Shown: piece after piece, positions 18,348-27,307 of the stretch | Position numbering within the stretch: position 1 is the first letter of the stretch | Layout of the letters: every line of letters begins with the position of its first letter | Assembly: GCA_902810695.1 (NCBI GenBank) | Contig: CADDYV010000014.1 | Location: 1-64,000 of the forward strand | Source of the DNA: Actinomycetota bacterium | Lineage (GTDB): Bacteria > Actinomycetota > Rubrobacteria > Rubrobacterales > Rubrobacteraceae | DNA length: 64,000 bases | Direction: 5' to 3' | Position numbers and translations under genes: made by a program | The notes under the pieces: model-generated | Told to the model about the DNA's origin: nothing | What the model saw: only the letters and a program-made list of their open reading frames with translations | Database searches by the model: none

Positions 18348-19235
18348 TCAAGGCTTTGTCACGGCCACCTCCACATCATCGTCTTTTACGGTTACGATCA
18401 CATCCCCGTCCTCGTCGGTGCGGAAAACTTTGGCTCCCGCGACCTTCAGGCGCCGCAAGGTCTGGGGCGTGGGATGCCCGTAAGGGTTATCCGCCCCGAC
18501 GGAGATCACGGCGATACTGGGCCGGAAGCGGCTCAGCAAGAGCGGGGTTGTGCTGGTGTTAGAGCCGTGATGGTTGACCTTCATAACGGTCAGAGGACCA
18601 GCATAAGGCCCCAAGCTCATGTACCGCTCCGCCGGAGCTTCCGCGTCCCCGGAGAGCAGGATGCGCGCCGTACCGCGGGTGAGCAGGATAGATACAGAGT
18701 TGTCGTTGGGCTCCGGGAACAGCCCGCCCTCCGAGTCCGGCGGCGGTGAAATGACGGTCGCGTCCGTGCCGCCCCAGTCCATCCGCATCCCGGCTCGGGA
18801 CTGGACCACCCGCGCCCCCTCGTCGCGCACGCTTCTTAGAAACGTGCCGAAGGTCGATGTTCCCTTGGTGTCGCCGGAGAGGTAGACGGTCGAGACATCG
18901 AAGGCATCGAGCACCTGCGGAAGCCCGCCAACGTGGTCGGCGTCGGGGTGGGTGGCGACGAGCCCGTCGAGTTTCTGCACCCCGCGGCTGCGCAAAAAGT
19001 CCACGACTTCCGGCCCCGCCTCGTACCTGCCGCCGTCTATGAGATAGTTCTTGCCACCGGACTGGATGAGGGTCGCATCGCCCTGCCCCACGTCTATAAA
19101 ATTCACTACCAAAGCATCCGCAGGCGCAGGATGCTCGCCCAAAGTCTTTCCGGGAGCCACGCTGCATCCGGTGCCGAGCAGCAGGGCGAAGAGAACCAGG
19201 AGCAATAAGCACCGTAGCCTTGCGTAATTTTTCAT
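18348..19235 (-). CDS. secreted lipoprotein with ComEC-type metallo-beta-lactamase domain
   Basis: A 295-residue protein. The N terminus is a lipoprotein signal (RLRCLLLLVLFALLLGTGC) with the lipobox Cys at about 24. The mature part is the MBL fold found at the C terminus of ComEC/Rec2: NFIDVGQGDATLIQSGG, LIDGG, ATHPDADHVGGLP, then SGDAEAPAE and VNHHGSNTST. In ComEC this domain is thought to degrade the non-entering DNA strand; stand-alone secreted forms are common and of unproven role. The channel part is absent here. It lies 59 bases upstream of ssb, which could suggest a DNA-uptake or nucleic-acid role. Confidence 0.8.
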   Translation of the reverse strand: MKNYARLRCLLLLVLFALLLGTGCSVAPGKTLGEHPAPADALVVNFIDVGQGDATLIQSGGKNYLIDGGRYEAGPEVVDFLRSRGVQKLDGLVATHPDADHVGGLPQVLDAFDVSTVYLSGDTKGTSTFGTFLRSVRDEGARVVQSRAGMRMDWGGTDATVISPPPDSEGGLFPEPNDNSVSILLTRGTARILLSGDAEAPAERYMSLGPYAGPLTVMKVNHHGSNTSTTPLLLSRFRPSIAVISVGADNPYGHPTPQTLRRLKVAGAKVFRTDEDGDVIVTVKDDDVEVAVTKP

Positions 19236-19469
19236 CGCACCTCAAAGCAGGTGTGATCCGGCGTGGATGTCATCATCCTCTCTCCACTACATTTCCTTGC
19301 ATAAACTTCGGCCTACACCGTCCAGACTTCTTATCGAATCCGGACGGCAGAAACTTTAGCTTCCAGCAAAATCAGTCTTTTGACCGATGCCGCGCTACCA
19401 GAGTCCGGCTATGCTACGGCTCGCTACACATATCCACAAAAGAGACATCCTGATAGAAAGAAATAAAGC

Positions 19470-20306
19470 ATGACTACACGATTTCCACCTTCTCCAGAGG
19501 ATCACCGCCAGATGGCTTTTGAAGGCCGCCCGCGGATGACCGCTGTGCTCGCCCTGTTCAGACGGCACCCGGTGATCTCGGCGATGGTACTCTTCGCCGC
19601 GGACCTCGCGGTCGTCGTGCTCGCTGGTATCGTGGCGAAGGCTCTTGGTGCCGGGGGTATGCAGGCTGCGTTCGTCGCCCTCTGCTTCGACACCGTTCTC
19701 GTCGCCGTGCTGCTCGGGGCGCTCGGCTGGTGGCGCGCAGCCGGGTTCAACCGTCCTGCCCGGTGGCGCAACCTGCGCTTGCTGTGGATACCGGCCGCAG
19801 CATTAATCGTCCTGCCCCTCGTTGCAGGCGTACACACGCTCGCGCCCTCGACAGCCGCCTACCTCGTGGTGGCCTACGCGCTGACCGGCTTTACCGAGGA
19901 GGCGTGGTATCGTGGCCTCCTGCTGCGTGTGCTGGGGCCCCTCGGACCGCGGCGGGCGGTTTTTCTCTCGGCGGCGTTGTTCGGGGCGGCCCACCTGGTG
20001 AACCTCATGTTCCGCGCCAACCCGTTCCTCGTCTTCGCCCAGGCGATCGGCGCATTCTCGGAAGGTGTGGGCCTCGCCGCCTTGCGGCTCAGGATAAATA
20101 CCATCTGGCCGCTCATCACCCTGCACTTCTTTGAGGACCTGCTACTGCACTTCACCCGGCTGCCGGTGATTCCGGTAAACGTCGTTCAGAGCATCATCCT
20201 GCTCGTCTACGGTCTGTACCTGATCCGGAACCGGCAGGCGCTGGAACCTGCGCAGATTGATGAAGCCACCACAGGTTACGTTGCGGAAGAGGGAGCTCGG
20301 GCATAA
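19470..20306 (+). CDS. CPBP family intramembrane glutamic endopeptidase
   Basis: A 278-residue polytopic membrane protein with about eight hydrophobic segments. The Abi/CAAX-like motifs are present: EEAWYRG (EExxxR) and, about 30 residues later, FGAAHLVNL (FxxxH). Members process prenylated proteins or bacteriocin-related targets; no target is visible here. ATG start with a weak GAAAG site. The 234 bases upstream have no gene, only an imperfect hairpin at 19318-19347 (arms CCGTCC/GGACGG). Confidence 0.82.
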   Translation: MTTRFPPSPEDHRQMAFEGRPRMTAVLALFRRHPVISAMVLFAADLAVVVLAGIVAKALGAGGMQAAFVALCFDTVLVAVLLGALGWWRAAGFNRPARWRNLRLLWIPAAALIVLPLVAGVHTLAPSTAAYLVVAYALTGFTEEAWYRGLLLRVLGPLGPRRAVFLSAALFGAAHLVNLMFRANPFLVFAQAIGAFSEGVGLAALRLRINTIWPLITLHFFEDLLLHFTRLPVIPVNVVQSIILLVYGLYLIRNRQALEPAQIDEATTGYVAEEGARA

Positions 20307-20352
20307 CCGGTTCTCGCGCGTAACGACTGGAGGTCAGAAACCCTGCTCTGAA

Positions 20353-21072
20353 CTACTCGCGATCCTCCGGGGTCAGGCGGTCTATCCACTCGTCGGCCTC
20401 GGCGCGGGTGAGGTCGGCGAGAGGTTTGCCGATCCGCTTCTCCAGCCGCTCCACTCCGTTCTCGCCGCGCAGCTCCTCGGCCAGGGTCCGCAGGAGATCC
20501 ACCTGGCTCTTGCGGGCTTTCTGAGAACTTCTGGAGCCTGAGCGGGATCTCCTCTCCCGACCGTTCGAGTCGGCTCCCTGCTCCTCTGCTGCGGGTTCCG
20601 CTCTGGTCCTCTGCCTCGCCGCGCTCTGGGAGGCGTCCCGTAAGACCGGGCGTGAGGAATCAGAACGGTAGCTACCCCCCTGATTCTCACCCGCAGAGCG
20701 CCGGGGTCTCTCTGCATGGCTCGCAGGCGGGGCGTCATCGCCATCGGAGAGCTCTTCGAGGGCTGTGGCTGCGACGTTCACCGCGTCGCGCAGGGCGCGG
20801 GCTTTTGCGCGGGTTTCTGCCATCCGGATCAGGTGCGGCGCGATGTTGCGTCCCACGTTTTGCGGCGAGGCGTCCCCGATGCCGCTGAAGGTGCGTCCGT
20901 CCTCCATCTCGACCATCGCCTTGACCACTGCGGTGTTGCCATTGGACTCTTCCGGGACCTGGATCAGCTCCGTGTCTATCCCCCTCAGGCCGCGGCTGTG
21001 CGCCTCGTCCAGAAGCCCGGCAAACAGCACGTACTGCTTGCCCTGGCGTGTGATCATAAACTCGTCTCTCAT
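20353..21072 (-). CDS. putative ssDNA-annealing (Rad52/DdrA-like) recombination protein
   Basis: A 239-residue protein that I recognise only by pattern. Residues 1-110 have an alpha/beta core: VEMEDGRTFSGIGDASPQNV followed by IAPHLIRMAETRAKARALRDAVN, reminiscent of Rad52/DdrA-type single-strand annealing proteins. A low-complexity Arg/Ser-rich linker (about 115-180) follows. The C-terminal 50 residues, with KPLADLTRAEADEWIDRL, resemble the small helical tail of several such proteins. The start overlaps the DnaC-like stop (ATGA). Its place after a DnaD-like and a DnaC-like gene supports a replication or repair role. Family assignment needs a profile search. Confidence 0.5.
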   Translation of the reverse strand: MRDEFMITRQGKQYVLFAGLLDEAHSRGLRGIDTELIQVPEESNGNTAVVKAMVEMEDGRTFSGIGDASPQNVGRNIAPHLIRMAETRAKARALRDAVNVAATALEELSDGDDAPPASHAERPRRSAGENQGGSYRSDSSRPVLRDASQSAARQRTRAEPAAEEQGADSNGRERRSRSGSRSSQKARKSQVDLLRTLAEELRGENGVERLEKRIGKPLADLTRAEADEWIDRLTPEDRE

Positions 21073-21932
21073 ACGCTTTTGCGGGCCTCCAGTTCTCTAT
21101 AGTCCTCGCCCTCGAGCGATATCCACTCGCACATCGAAATGATCCGGCTCGCCGTTCTCTCCCCGAGTTGGGCCGCAAGGTCTTTCGGCCCGATATTGGA
21201 AGTAAAGATCGTCGGCAACTCCTCCCTGTAGCGGTGATTTACCACCACGAACACCCTTTCCTGCACCCACTCGGTGGGCCGCTCCGATCCCAGGTCGTCC
21301 AGCACCAGAAGGTCGGCGTTTTTGACGTGCTCCATCCACTCATCTATGTCTCTGCCAGGGTCATTGTAGGCCCCGCGCAGATTGTCCAGAAGCTCCGGAA
21401 CGGTAACGAAGAGCGAGGGGACCCGCTTCCTCTGGATCAACTCGTTCATAACCGCGACCGCGAGATGCGTCTTGCCGGTTCCCACCCCGCCGCAGAAGTA
21501 GATGCCCCGGCCAGCCTCCCGGTTTTCTTCCCAGTTCTTGAGGTAGGTCTCCACCTTCTCGGCGGCTCTGGTGGCGCTGGGGCTCACGTAGGGCTTGAAG
21601 GTCGAGAAGGTGTAGCCCTTCATGCGCTTGGAGAGGCCGCTGCGCTCACGCAGGGCGACGACGCGGGCGTCGCGGCGCATCAGCTCCCACTCGCGCCGCT
21701 CGTTCTTGGCCTCGCACTCAGGGGTGCAGGGGAGGTAATCCCACTCGCCGCTCTTGCCGTACTTCTGCTTGAGGGCTGGAGGAAACTCCACCCACTCGGC
21801 CTGCAGTTCCCTGCCGCAGTGAGGGCAGATCTTGTCGTCGAGCCTCAGCGCCTCCGCCTGGCGCCTCCTATTCGCCGAAGAGCCACTCATAGCCTTCCCG
21901 GCGTCGGGCAGCAGATTGTCTATCCGCTCCAC
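21069..21932 (-). CDS. DnaC/DnaI-like helicase-loader ATPase with zinc ribbon
   Basis: About 287 residues. An N-terminal Cys4 zinc site (CPHCGREL ... CTPECEAK) precedes an AAA+ ATPase: Walker A GGVGTGKTHLAVA, Walker B LLVLDDLGSE, sensor-type TIFTSNIGP and an arginine-finger-like GERTASRI. This is the DnaC/DnaI/IstB class that loads the replicative helicase onto ssDNA. Start is GTG 21932, six bases after AGGAGG (the adjacent GTG at 21935 is three bases from it). It overlaps the 3' end of the DnaD-like gene by about 65 bases. IstB is less likely because no transposase is adjacent. Confidence 0.8.
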   Translation of the reverse strand: MERIDNLLPDAGKAMSGSSANRRRQAEALRLDDKICPHCGRELQAEWVEFPPALKQKYGKSGEWDYLPCTPECEAKNERREWELMRRDARVVALRERSGLSKRMKGYTFSTFKPYVSPSATRAAEKVETYLKNWEENREAGRGIYFCGGVGTGKTHLAVAVMNELIQRKRVPSLFVTVPELLDNLRGAYNDPGRDIDEWMEHVKNADLLVLDDLGSERPTEWVQERVFVVVNHRYREELPTIFTSNIGPKDLAAQLGERTASRIISMCEWISLEGEDYRELEARKSV

Positions 21933-22710
21933 CACTCACCTCCTCTCTGAGCTTCATCGCCCCGCCCCTCACGGCACCACTCTCTTCGACGAGCCTCAGC
22001 TTCCTGTCCTTCTCGAACCTCTCCACATCCTCAAGCGTCCTGACACCCCGCTCCACCCACCTCTCCAGGATGCTCCTGACGTAGCCGACCTTTCGGGCAT
22101 CCCGCTCGCTGGCGATTCTCAAAGCCTCCCGCACCACCTCTGGCGACATGCCGTCCCGCCCACAGTAGCTATTCAGGAACTCCAGGATGTGCGGAGCAGG
22201 CAGGCTTCCCATGAACCTGAAGTAGTCGTCCGGCGTAACCCCCTCCGGCTCCGCCTTCACGACCTCCACGTCGCGTTCGGAACGTTCCTCAGCAGGCTCA
22301 CTTTTCTCTTCACGAACACTTCTCGCAACCGGCGGATGCTCTGCGACCTCCAGCCAATCTCCGCGCCGGGAGATAAATCCGGCCCCGATCAGGGTTTCCA
22401 GCGACTCACCGACGCTCTCCGGCGTGGATCCGAGAAGTTCCGCCGCTTCGTCCGGGTCCAGCTCGTCTATCCCGGCGTCGGGCAGTACGCGCAGAAGCTC
22501 GTAGAGGGCCACAGCCTCGGCGCCAAGATGCGGCATCCAGCGGATGTAGAGCCTGGCGCGCTCTCCCCGCGCCCTTATCTCTCCCGGAGGTGTGAGCCGG
22601 ACTCTTTCCACGTCCTGTTCAGTATACCGGTCATACGCCCGGCTCTCTACGATCGGATGGGGACGTGTTGCTCCTGGTGAGCAAACGCAGGAAAACAATT
22701 GAATTTGCAA
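21868..22710 (-). CDS. DnaD-like replication initiation protein
   Basis: A 280-residue frame. Residues about 55-125 form a winged helix (LYIRWMPHLGAEAVALYELL ... LIGAGFISRRGDWLEV); residues about 165-235 are a DnaD-type DNA-binding domain (MSPEVVREALRIASERDARKVGYVRSILERWVERGV); the protein ends EGYEWLFGE. DnaD proteins remodel the origin and help load helicase, mainly in Firmicutes and phages; few actinobacteria have them. The start is unclear: TTG 22710 and TTG 22698 both lack a good ribosome site, and the first 30 residues may not be coding. First gene of the three-gene module. Confidence 0.7.
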   Translation of the reverse strand: MQIQLFSCVCSPGATRPHPIVESRAYDRYTEQDVERVRLTPPGEIRARGERARLYIRWMPHLGAEAVALYELLRVLPDAGIDELDPDEAAELLGSTPESVGESLETLIGAGFISRRGDWLEVAEHPPVARSVREEKSEPAEERSERDVEVVKAEPEGVTPDDYFRFMGSLPAPHILEFLNSYCGRDGMSPEVVREALRIASERDARKVGYVRSILERWVERGVRTLEDVERFEKDRKLRLVEESGAVRGGAMKLREEVSGGADRQSAARRREGYEWLFGE

Positions 22711-22734
22711 CCTGTCAATACATTGCTGTATGAT
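22705..22734 (+). promoter_or_regulatory. candidate promoter of the sedolisin gene
   Basis: TTGCAA at 22705-22710 and TATGAT at 22729-22734, separated by 18 bases. Transcription from here would give a leader of about 100 bases. That leader contains a long-range stem (CGGCGGC 22743-22749 with GCCGCCG 22799-22805). Confidence 0.4.
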
Positions 22735-22839
22735 GCATCAGTCGGCGGCTTTGGAGCTTTCCGATAGGGGTGAAACTCGTTCTCCGCATTGCGGTCTGGC
22801 CGCCGGAGGCAGATAAACTGCAGGGAAGGGAGAAACTGA

Positions 22840-24779
22840 ATGGACCATCCGCAACGGCGGGGGAAGCTTGCGCTTGCCGTCATCCTTGCCATCGTGTTAG
22901 CGAGTCTGGGTTTAGGAACTCAAGCCCTCGCCCAGGGTAAGAGCCACGTGTTGCTGAGGGGCAGTTCCCCGGCCTGGGCGAAGCCGTCTAATGAGATCAG
23001 AGCCGCATCGAAGACGAGGTCTGTCAGTGGGCGCGTCTACCTGAAACCTCGCCACAAAGGGGAGCTAGATGCTCTGGTACGCGCCGTATCAGACCCCTCC
23101 AGCAAGCAGTACCGGCATTTCATCACCCCGGCCCAGTACCGATCCAGGTTCGGGCCCACAAGCTCGGATGTGAGCGCGGTGAAGCACTGGCTTACCGGAG
23201 CAGGGCTGCACGTTACAAACGTTAGTGCCGAAAATCGCTACGTGGCCGTGCGGGGGACCGTCGCCCAGGCCCAGAAGGCTTTCGGAGTCAAGTTCAAGCT
23301 CTACCGGCACCGCGGTAAGGAAGCCCTCGCCCCGGCAGGAGACCTCTCCGTGCCGAAGCAGGTCTCCGATAAGGTGCTCGGCGTGACCGGCCTGGAGTCG
23401 CCTCAGCCCATCGTGAAGCCGGTAAAGATGGGCAGCGCCCCGCCCCCTCCCGGCTTCCGCAACGCCCGTCCGTGCTCGCTCTACTACGGGCAGCTCATAG
23501 CCAGGTATAAGGCCAACTACAAGACCCCGCTTCCGAAGTTTCAGGGCAGCTACCGCCCCTACGCCGTGTGTGGCTACGTTCCCTCCCAACTGCGCGGAGC
23601 CTACGGGGTAACCAACAGCAGCTTTACCGGCAAGGGCGCCACGGTCGCCATCACCGACGCCTACGCCGCTCCCACGATCCTCAAGGACGCCAACAAATAC
23701 GCCACCAGGCATGGAGACCAGGCGTTTCGAACGGGCCAGTTTAGCCAAATCCTGCCGAAGAAAGGCTTTGTAAGGCACCCGAAAATTTGTCAACCACCAG
23801 GTCTTTGGTACGGAGAGGAGACCTCGACGTAGAGGCCGTCCACGGCATGGCGACCGACTCGGACGTTCGCTACTACGCATCGAGAAGCTGCACTGATACT
23901 GATTTCATAGATACTCTGGCCCGGGTGGTAGACGATAACAAGGCTTCCATCGTCACCAACTCCTGGGGAGGTCCATCCTCCACGGAGACGAGCGGCCTGA
24001 TCCACGCCTACGAGGCGATATTCGAGCAGGGTGCAGTCCAGGGCATCGGCTTCTTTTTCTCCTCCGGAGACAGTGGCAACGACCTCGTCGCCACCGGCCA
24101 GATACAGACCGACTACCCGGCCTCCGACCCCTACGTAACCGCCGTGGGCGGGACGACACTCGCCGTCGGAGCCACCGACAACTACGAGTGGGAGACGGGC
24201 TGGGGCACAGACAAGTACGCACTTTCGAGTTCGGGCAAGTCGTGGGTGCCGCTCGGATTCCTCTACGGTGCAGGAGGTGGTTTTAGCACGCTGTTTAACC
24301 GTCCTGCGTATCAGCAGGGCGTGGTACCCGGACGCTCACCGGCGGGCCGCGCCGTACCCGACATCAGCCTGGACTCGGACCCCACAACAGGTATGCTGAT
24401 CGGGGAGACACAGACCTTCCCCAACGGCGTCTACTACGGCGAGTACCGCATCGGGGGCACCAGCCTGGCTTCACCGCTGATGGCCGGCATGCAGGCCCTC
24501 GCGACCCAGGCGCAAGGCGGCCGTCTCGGTTTTGCCAACCCGCGTATCTACAACCTGGCGCGCTCCGGCAGCAATGCCTTCCGCGACGTTACATCAGCGC
24601 ATGACCCAGATGCCAACGTACGCCCTGACTACGCCAACGAGGTGAATGCAAAGGATGGCATCCTCTACAGCGTCCGTACATTTGATGACGACTCGAGTCT
24701 CAACACGGCTCGCGGCTGGGATGACGTAACCGGAGTGGGGTCTCCCAACTCTGCGTACTTCAAAGCAGGAAGCAAGTAG
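22840..24779 (+). pseudogene. sedolisin (S53, kumamolisin-like) acid peptidase, frameshifted
   Basis: The two halves are read in different frames: 22840-23829 and, from about 23822, on to 24779. Together they form one S53 peptidase: a signal peptide (about 1-33), a propeptide (about 60-190), then the catalytic domain with the oxyanion-side NSWGG and SGDSGND and the nucleophile motif GGTSLASPLMAG. The C-terminal calcium site GWDDVTGVGSPN is present. The break is after WYGEET, where ACCTCGACG would need one more C (ACCCTCGACG) to give TLDVEAVHGMA. Ribosome site GGAAGGGAG precedes the ATG. All other residues look intact, so the loss is recent or a base-calling error in a C run. Confidence 0.85.
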
Positions 24780-24805
24780 CAAACCGCACAGAAGAGGCAG
24801 TTCTA

Positions 24806-24834
24806 GCGGAGCCTGGTGATTCACCGGGCTCCGC
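24806..24834 (+). terminator. strong hairpin after the sedolisin gene
   Basis: GCGGAGCC-T-GGTG-ATT-CACC-G-GGCTCCGC forms a 13-pair stem (one T-G wobble) with a three-base loop, 27 bases past the sedolisin stop. No T-run follows, so it is a terminator without a U-tract or an mRNA 3' stabiliser. Confidence 0.55.
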
Positions 24835-24867
24835 CGTGTGTATCGCGCCTACCTGCACCTTCCCCAG

Positions 24868-24873
24868 TATAAT
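24868..24873 (+). promoter_or_regulatory. -10 box, probable leaderless start
   Basis: A perfect TATAAT sits nine bases before GTG 24883, and there is no ribosome-binding site in between. No convincing -35 is seen. Confidence 0.5.
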
Positions 24874-24882
24874 CTCCATTTT

Positions 24883-26298
24883 GTGAGGTTCGAACGCGCG
24901 CTACCCGGCACCAACGAGGTCTTTCTCCCTGACGGAAGCCCGCGACCCGTCTACGAGTCCGTCCTCGGAGAGCTGGAGCGCGCCGGGGTCGCGCGCTGGC
25001 AGGAGAAGTTGCGTCGGGCACACGAGCTTCTGCTGGAGGAGCAGCATGCCTTCGGTATCCTGGAGGGTGACAAGACGCATCCGACCGAGTGGATCCCACG
25101 CATCGTCCCGCGCTCCGACTGGGAGCGCCTCGAACGCGGCCTCATCCAGCGCCACGCCGCGATCAACGAGTTCCTGCGCCGTCTCGAAGCCGGTAAAGAG
25201 GAGATCGTGCCGCAAGAGGTCGTGGAGTCGAGCATCCTCTACGACGCCTCTACGAAAAACCGCTTCGGGCCGGTGCCGGTGCGCCAGATCGCCTTCGACG
25301 TCGTGGCCGTAGAGAGCGAGCGCGCGGGAGAGACCGGCGGCTTCGACTACGTCGTGATCGAGGAGAACGCCAAGATGCCGGTCGGGCTCGCCGCTATGAC
25401 CCGCCGCCGCAGGATGACGAGCGAGGTCTTCTTCCCGGACTCTTACAAAAAGCTCCCGGTCCGCCCGCTCGACGGCTGGTTGCAGCGTCTCGGCGACACT
25501 TTGCGCGCTGCATCGCCGAAAGGTTCCGAAGCGACGCTCGCCGTCGTCTCCAGCGGCCCCGACGACCAGTTCTACCTCGACCACCACATCTACGCCGAAG
25601 AGATGGACGCCATCCTCGCCGAGACGAAGGATCTGGAGGTAGACGGAGAGGGATACCTGGTGCATCAGGGTTCGGGACGGCGTATAGATGTGATCTACGA
25701 GCGGGTGGACGAGGATAAGCTCTACGCCGAGGTTCCGGGGCTTCTGGAGTGCCACGTGGAGGGCAAGGTGCATGTACTCTTCGCCCCGAACACGGAGATC
25801 ATAGACGACAAGGGCGTCTACCCCTTCATTCCGGAGATGGTCCGCGTTTATCTCGGCGAGGAGCCGCTGATACAGAACGCGGAAACCTGGTCGCTCGCGA
25901 TCGAAGAGGACCGCAAGTACGTCATGGGGCGTTTCGGGGAGCTGGTGGTAAAGAGCCGGGGCGGCTACGGGGGCAAGGAGGTCATGATCGGACCGGAGGA
26001 AACCAGAGAGTCCATCGAGCGCTTCCGCAAGAAGGTCGAGGAGAACCCCATCGAGTACATCGCCCAGGAGGTCATAGACTTCTCGACCCACGTCGTCTGC
26101 GAAACAGAAGGAAACGACTTCGTCCTGCGCGACTCCTACGCCGACTACCGGATGCTCTCGCTCGCGCCCGACCCGCTGGACCCTGGGATCATCGAGATGG
26201 TCCCCGGCTCGCTCACCCGCGTCGCCGCTCCCGGGAGCCATCTGGTCAACATCTCCAGCGGCGGCAGGATGAAAGATACCTGGGTGCTCTCGCGTTGA
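24883..26298 (+). CDS. circularly permuted type 2 ATP-grasp protein (DUF404/DUF407)
   Basis: A 471-residue cytosolic protein. It starts VRFERALPGTNEVFLPDGSPRP, the usual opening of this family; conserved segments follow (DYVVIEENAKMPVG, LAVVSSGPDDQFYLDH, VVKSRGGYGGKEVMIG, RDSYADYRML). The family is an ATP-grasp fold presumed to ligate an amino acid or peptide; partners are usually an alpha-E domain protein and a transglutaminase-like protease, neither present here. Start set at GTG 24883 because the residues before it do not match and a TATAAT box lies where a promoter should be. The TTGA overlap with the next gene implies joint translation. Confidence 0.78.
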   Translation: MRFERALPGTNEVFLPDGSPRPVYESVLGELERAGVARWQEKLRRAHELLLEEQHAFGILEGDKTHPTEWIPRIVPRSDWERLERGLIQRHAAINEFLRRLEAGKEEIVPQEVVESSILYDASTKNRFGPVPVRQIAFDVVAVESERAGETGGFDYVVIEENAKMPVGLAAMTRRRRMTSEVFFPDSYKKLPVRPLDGWLQRLGDTLRAASPKGSEATLAVVSSGPDDQFYLDHHIYAEEMDAILAETKDLEVDGEGYLVHQGSGRRIDVIYERVDEDKLYAEVPGLLECHVEGKVHVLFAPNTEIIDDKGVYPFIPEMVRVYLGEEPLIQNAETWSLAIEEDRKYVMGRFGELVVKSRGGYGGKEVMIGPEETRESIERFRKKVEENPIEYIAQEVIDFSTHVVCETEGNDFVLRDSYADYRMLSLAPDPLDPGIIEMVPGSLTRVAAPGSHLVNISSGGRMKDTWVLSR

Positions 26299-27242
26299 AC
26301 TATGGCGAGATCATCTCCGAAGCATTCCGGCTCACCTGGCGCAACCGCTTCCTGTGGTTCTTCGGGTTCTTCGTAGCGGGAGCCGGTTCGTTCAACTTCC
26401 CTTCGGGCTCTGGTGGAGTGCCCGGCGGTAATACGGCAGGAGATAGAAACCGCTTCGCCTCCCGGATATCAGAGATGGGAAGCGCGTTCTCCGAGCACGC
26501 TGCTGCGATCCTGGTCGGCTTGCTCGTTACGGCGATCGTGATATTCCTGGTATTTCTCGTCCTCTCCCTGATCTCGCGGGGCGCCCTGGTGGATGGCGTC
26601 ACCGCGCTCCACCGGGGCGAGAGGCGCGGGTTCTTCACCGCCTGGAGAGCAGGAGCGGCCAGTTTCTGGCGCGTGCTCGGGCAGGGGCTTATTTTCCTGC
26701 TTCTCACGCTGGCCATCCTGGTCGTACTCGCCGTCCCGTCTGTGGCCGGGGTGGTGGCTACCCTTGCCCTCACGCAGTCGGTAGGGCCCCGAGTGCTGTT
26801 CATCGCGCTCATCGTTCTCCTCTTCATCGCCCTGCTTATCGCGCTGCTTGTCCCCCTGAGCATAGTCGGCCAGTTCGCCCTGCGAGAGCTGGTGGTGGGC
26901 AGAAGACCGGTCATCTCTTCGATCGGTGGTGGCTTCAGCCTCTTCCGGCGAAACCTCGGAAGAAGCTTTCTCGTGTGGCTGATAGCGTTGGGGCTCTCGT
27001 TCGGGATAGGGGCTGGGGCGTTGGTTGTATTTTTGCTGCTGGGGCTCGCTCTGATTGGACCGGCCATCGCGTTAGTCGCAGCTGGTTATGACGTTGCAGC
27101 CATCGTCATCGGGGTCGCGGGTGGTTTGATCTTCCTGGCGCTGGTATTCGTGATCTCCGGCGCCATCGGCACCTTCAGGCACGCTTACTGGACGCTCGCC
27201 TACCTGCGCCTCGCCACTCCGCCTGCGGAAGGAGTCGCGTAG
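26295..27242 (+). CDS. polytopic membrane protein of unknown function
   Basis: A 315-residue membrane protein starting at TTG 26295, which overlaps the ATP-grasp stop (TTGA); the open frame continues far upstream but only inside the neighbour. It opens NYGEIISEAFRLTWRNRFLW, typical of multi-pass proteins with an N-terminal amphipathic segment. Five to six hydrophobic stretches follow, among them ILVGLLVTAIVIFLVFLVLS and GLIFLLLTLAILVVLAVPSV. No catalytic motif is visible. It takes the place that an alpha-E protein holds in other ATP-grasp loci, so it may work with that enzyme; this is inference. Confidence 0.7.
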   Translation: MNYGEIISEAFRLTWRNRFLWFFGFFVAGAGSFNFPSGSGGVPGGNTAGDRNRFASRISEMGSAFSEHAAAILVGLLVTAIVIFLVFLVLSLISRGALVDGVTALHRGERRGFFTAWRAGAASFWRVLGQGLIFLLLTLAILVVLAVPSVAGVVATLALTQSVGPRVLFIALIVLLFIALLIALLVPLSIVGQFALRELVVGRRPVISSIGGGFSLFRRNLGRSFLVWLIALGLSFGIGAGALVVFLLLGLALIGPAIALVAAGYDVAAIVIGVAGGLIFLALVFVISGAIGTFRHAYWTLAYLRLATPPAEGVA

Positions 27243-27307
27243 TCCCGCCGGAGCCGTGGTAGGCTATCCCCGTTTTTGAGAAAGCTATCTAGGAAAGGGT
27301 GTTTCGC

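Noticed and set aside
21069-21935. IstB of an insertion sequence
   Set aside because: IstB and DnaC share the ATPase, but no transposase or terminal repeats are present, and a DnaD-like gene overlaps.
24901-26241. Antisense frame (446 aa) opposite the ATP-grasp gene
   Set aside because: Mirror of the coding strand's codon pattern; no motif and no ribosome site.
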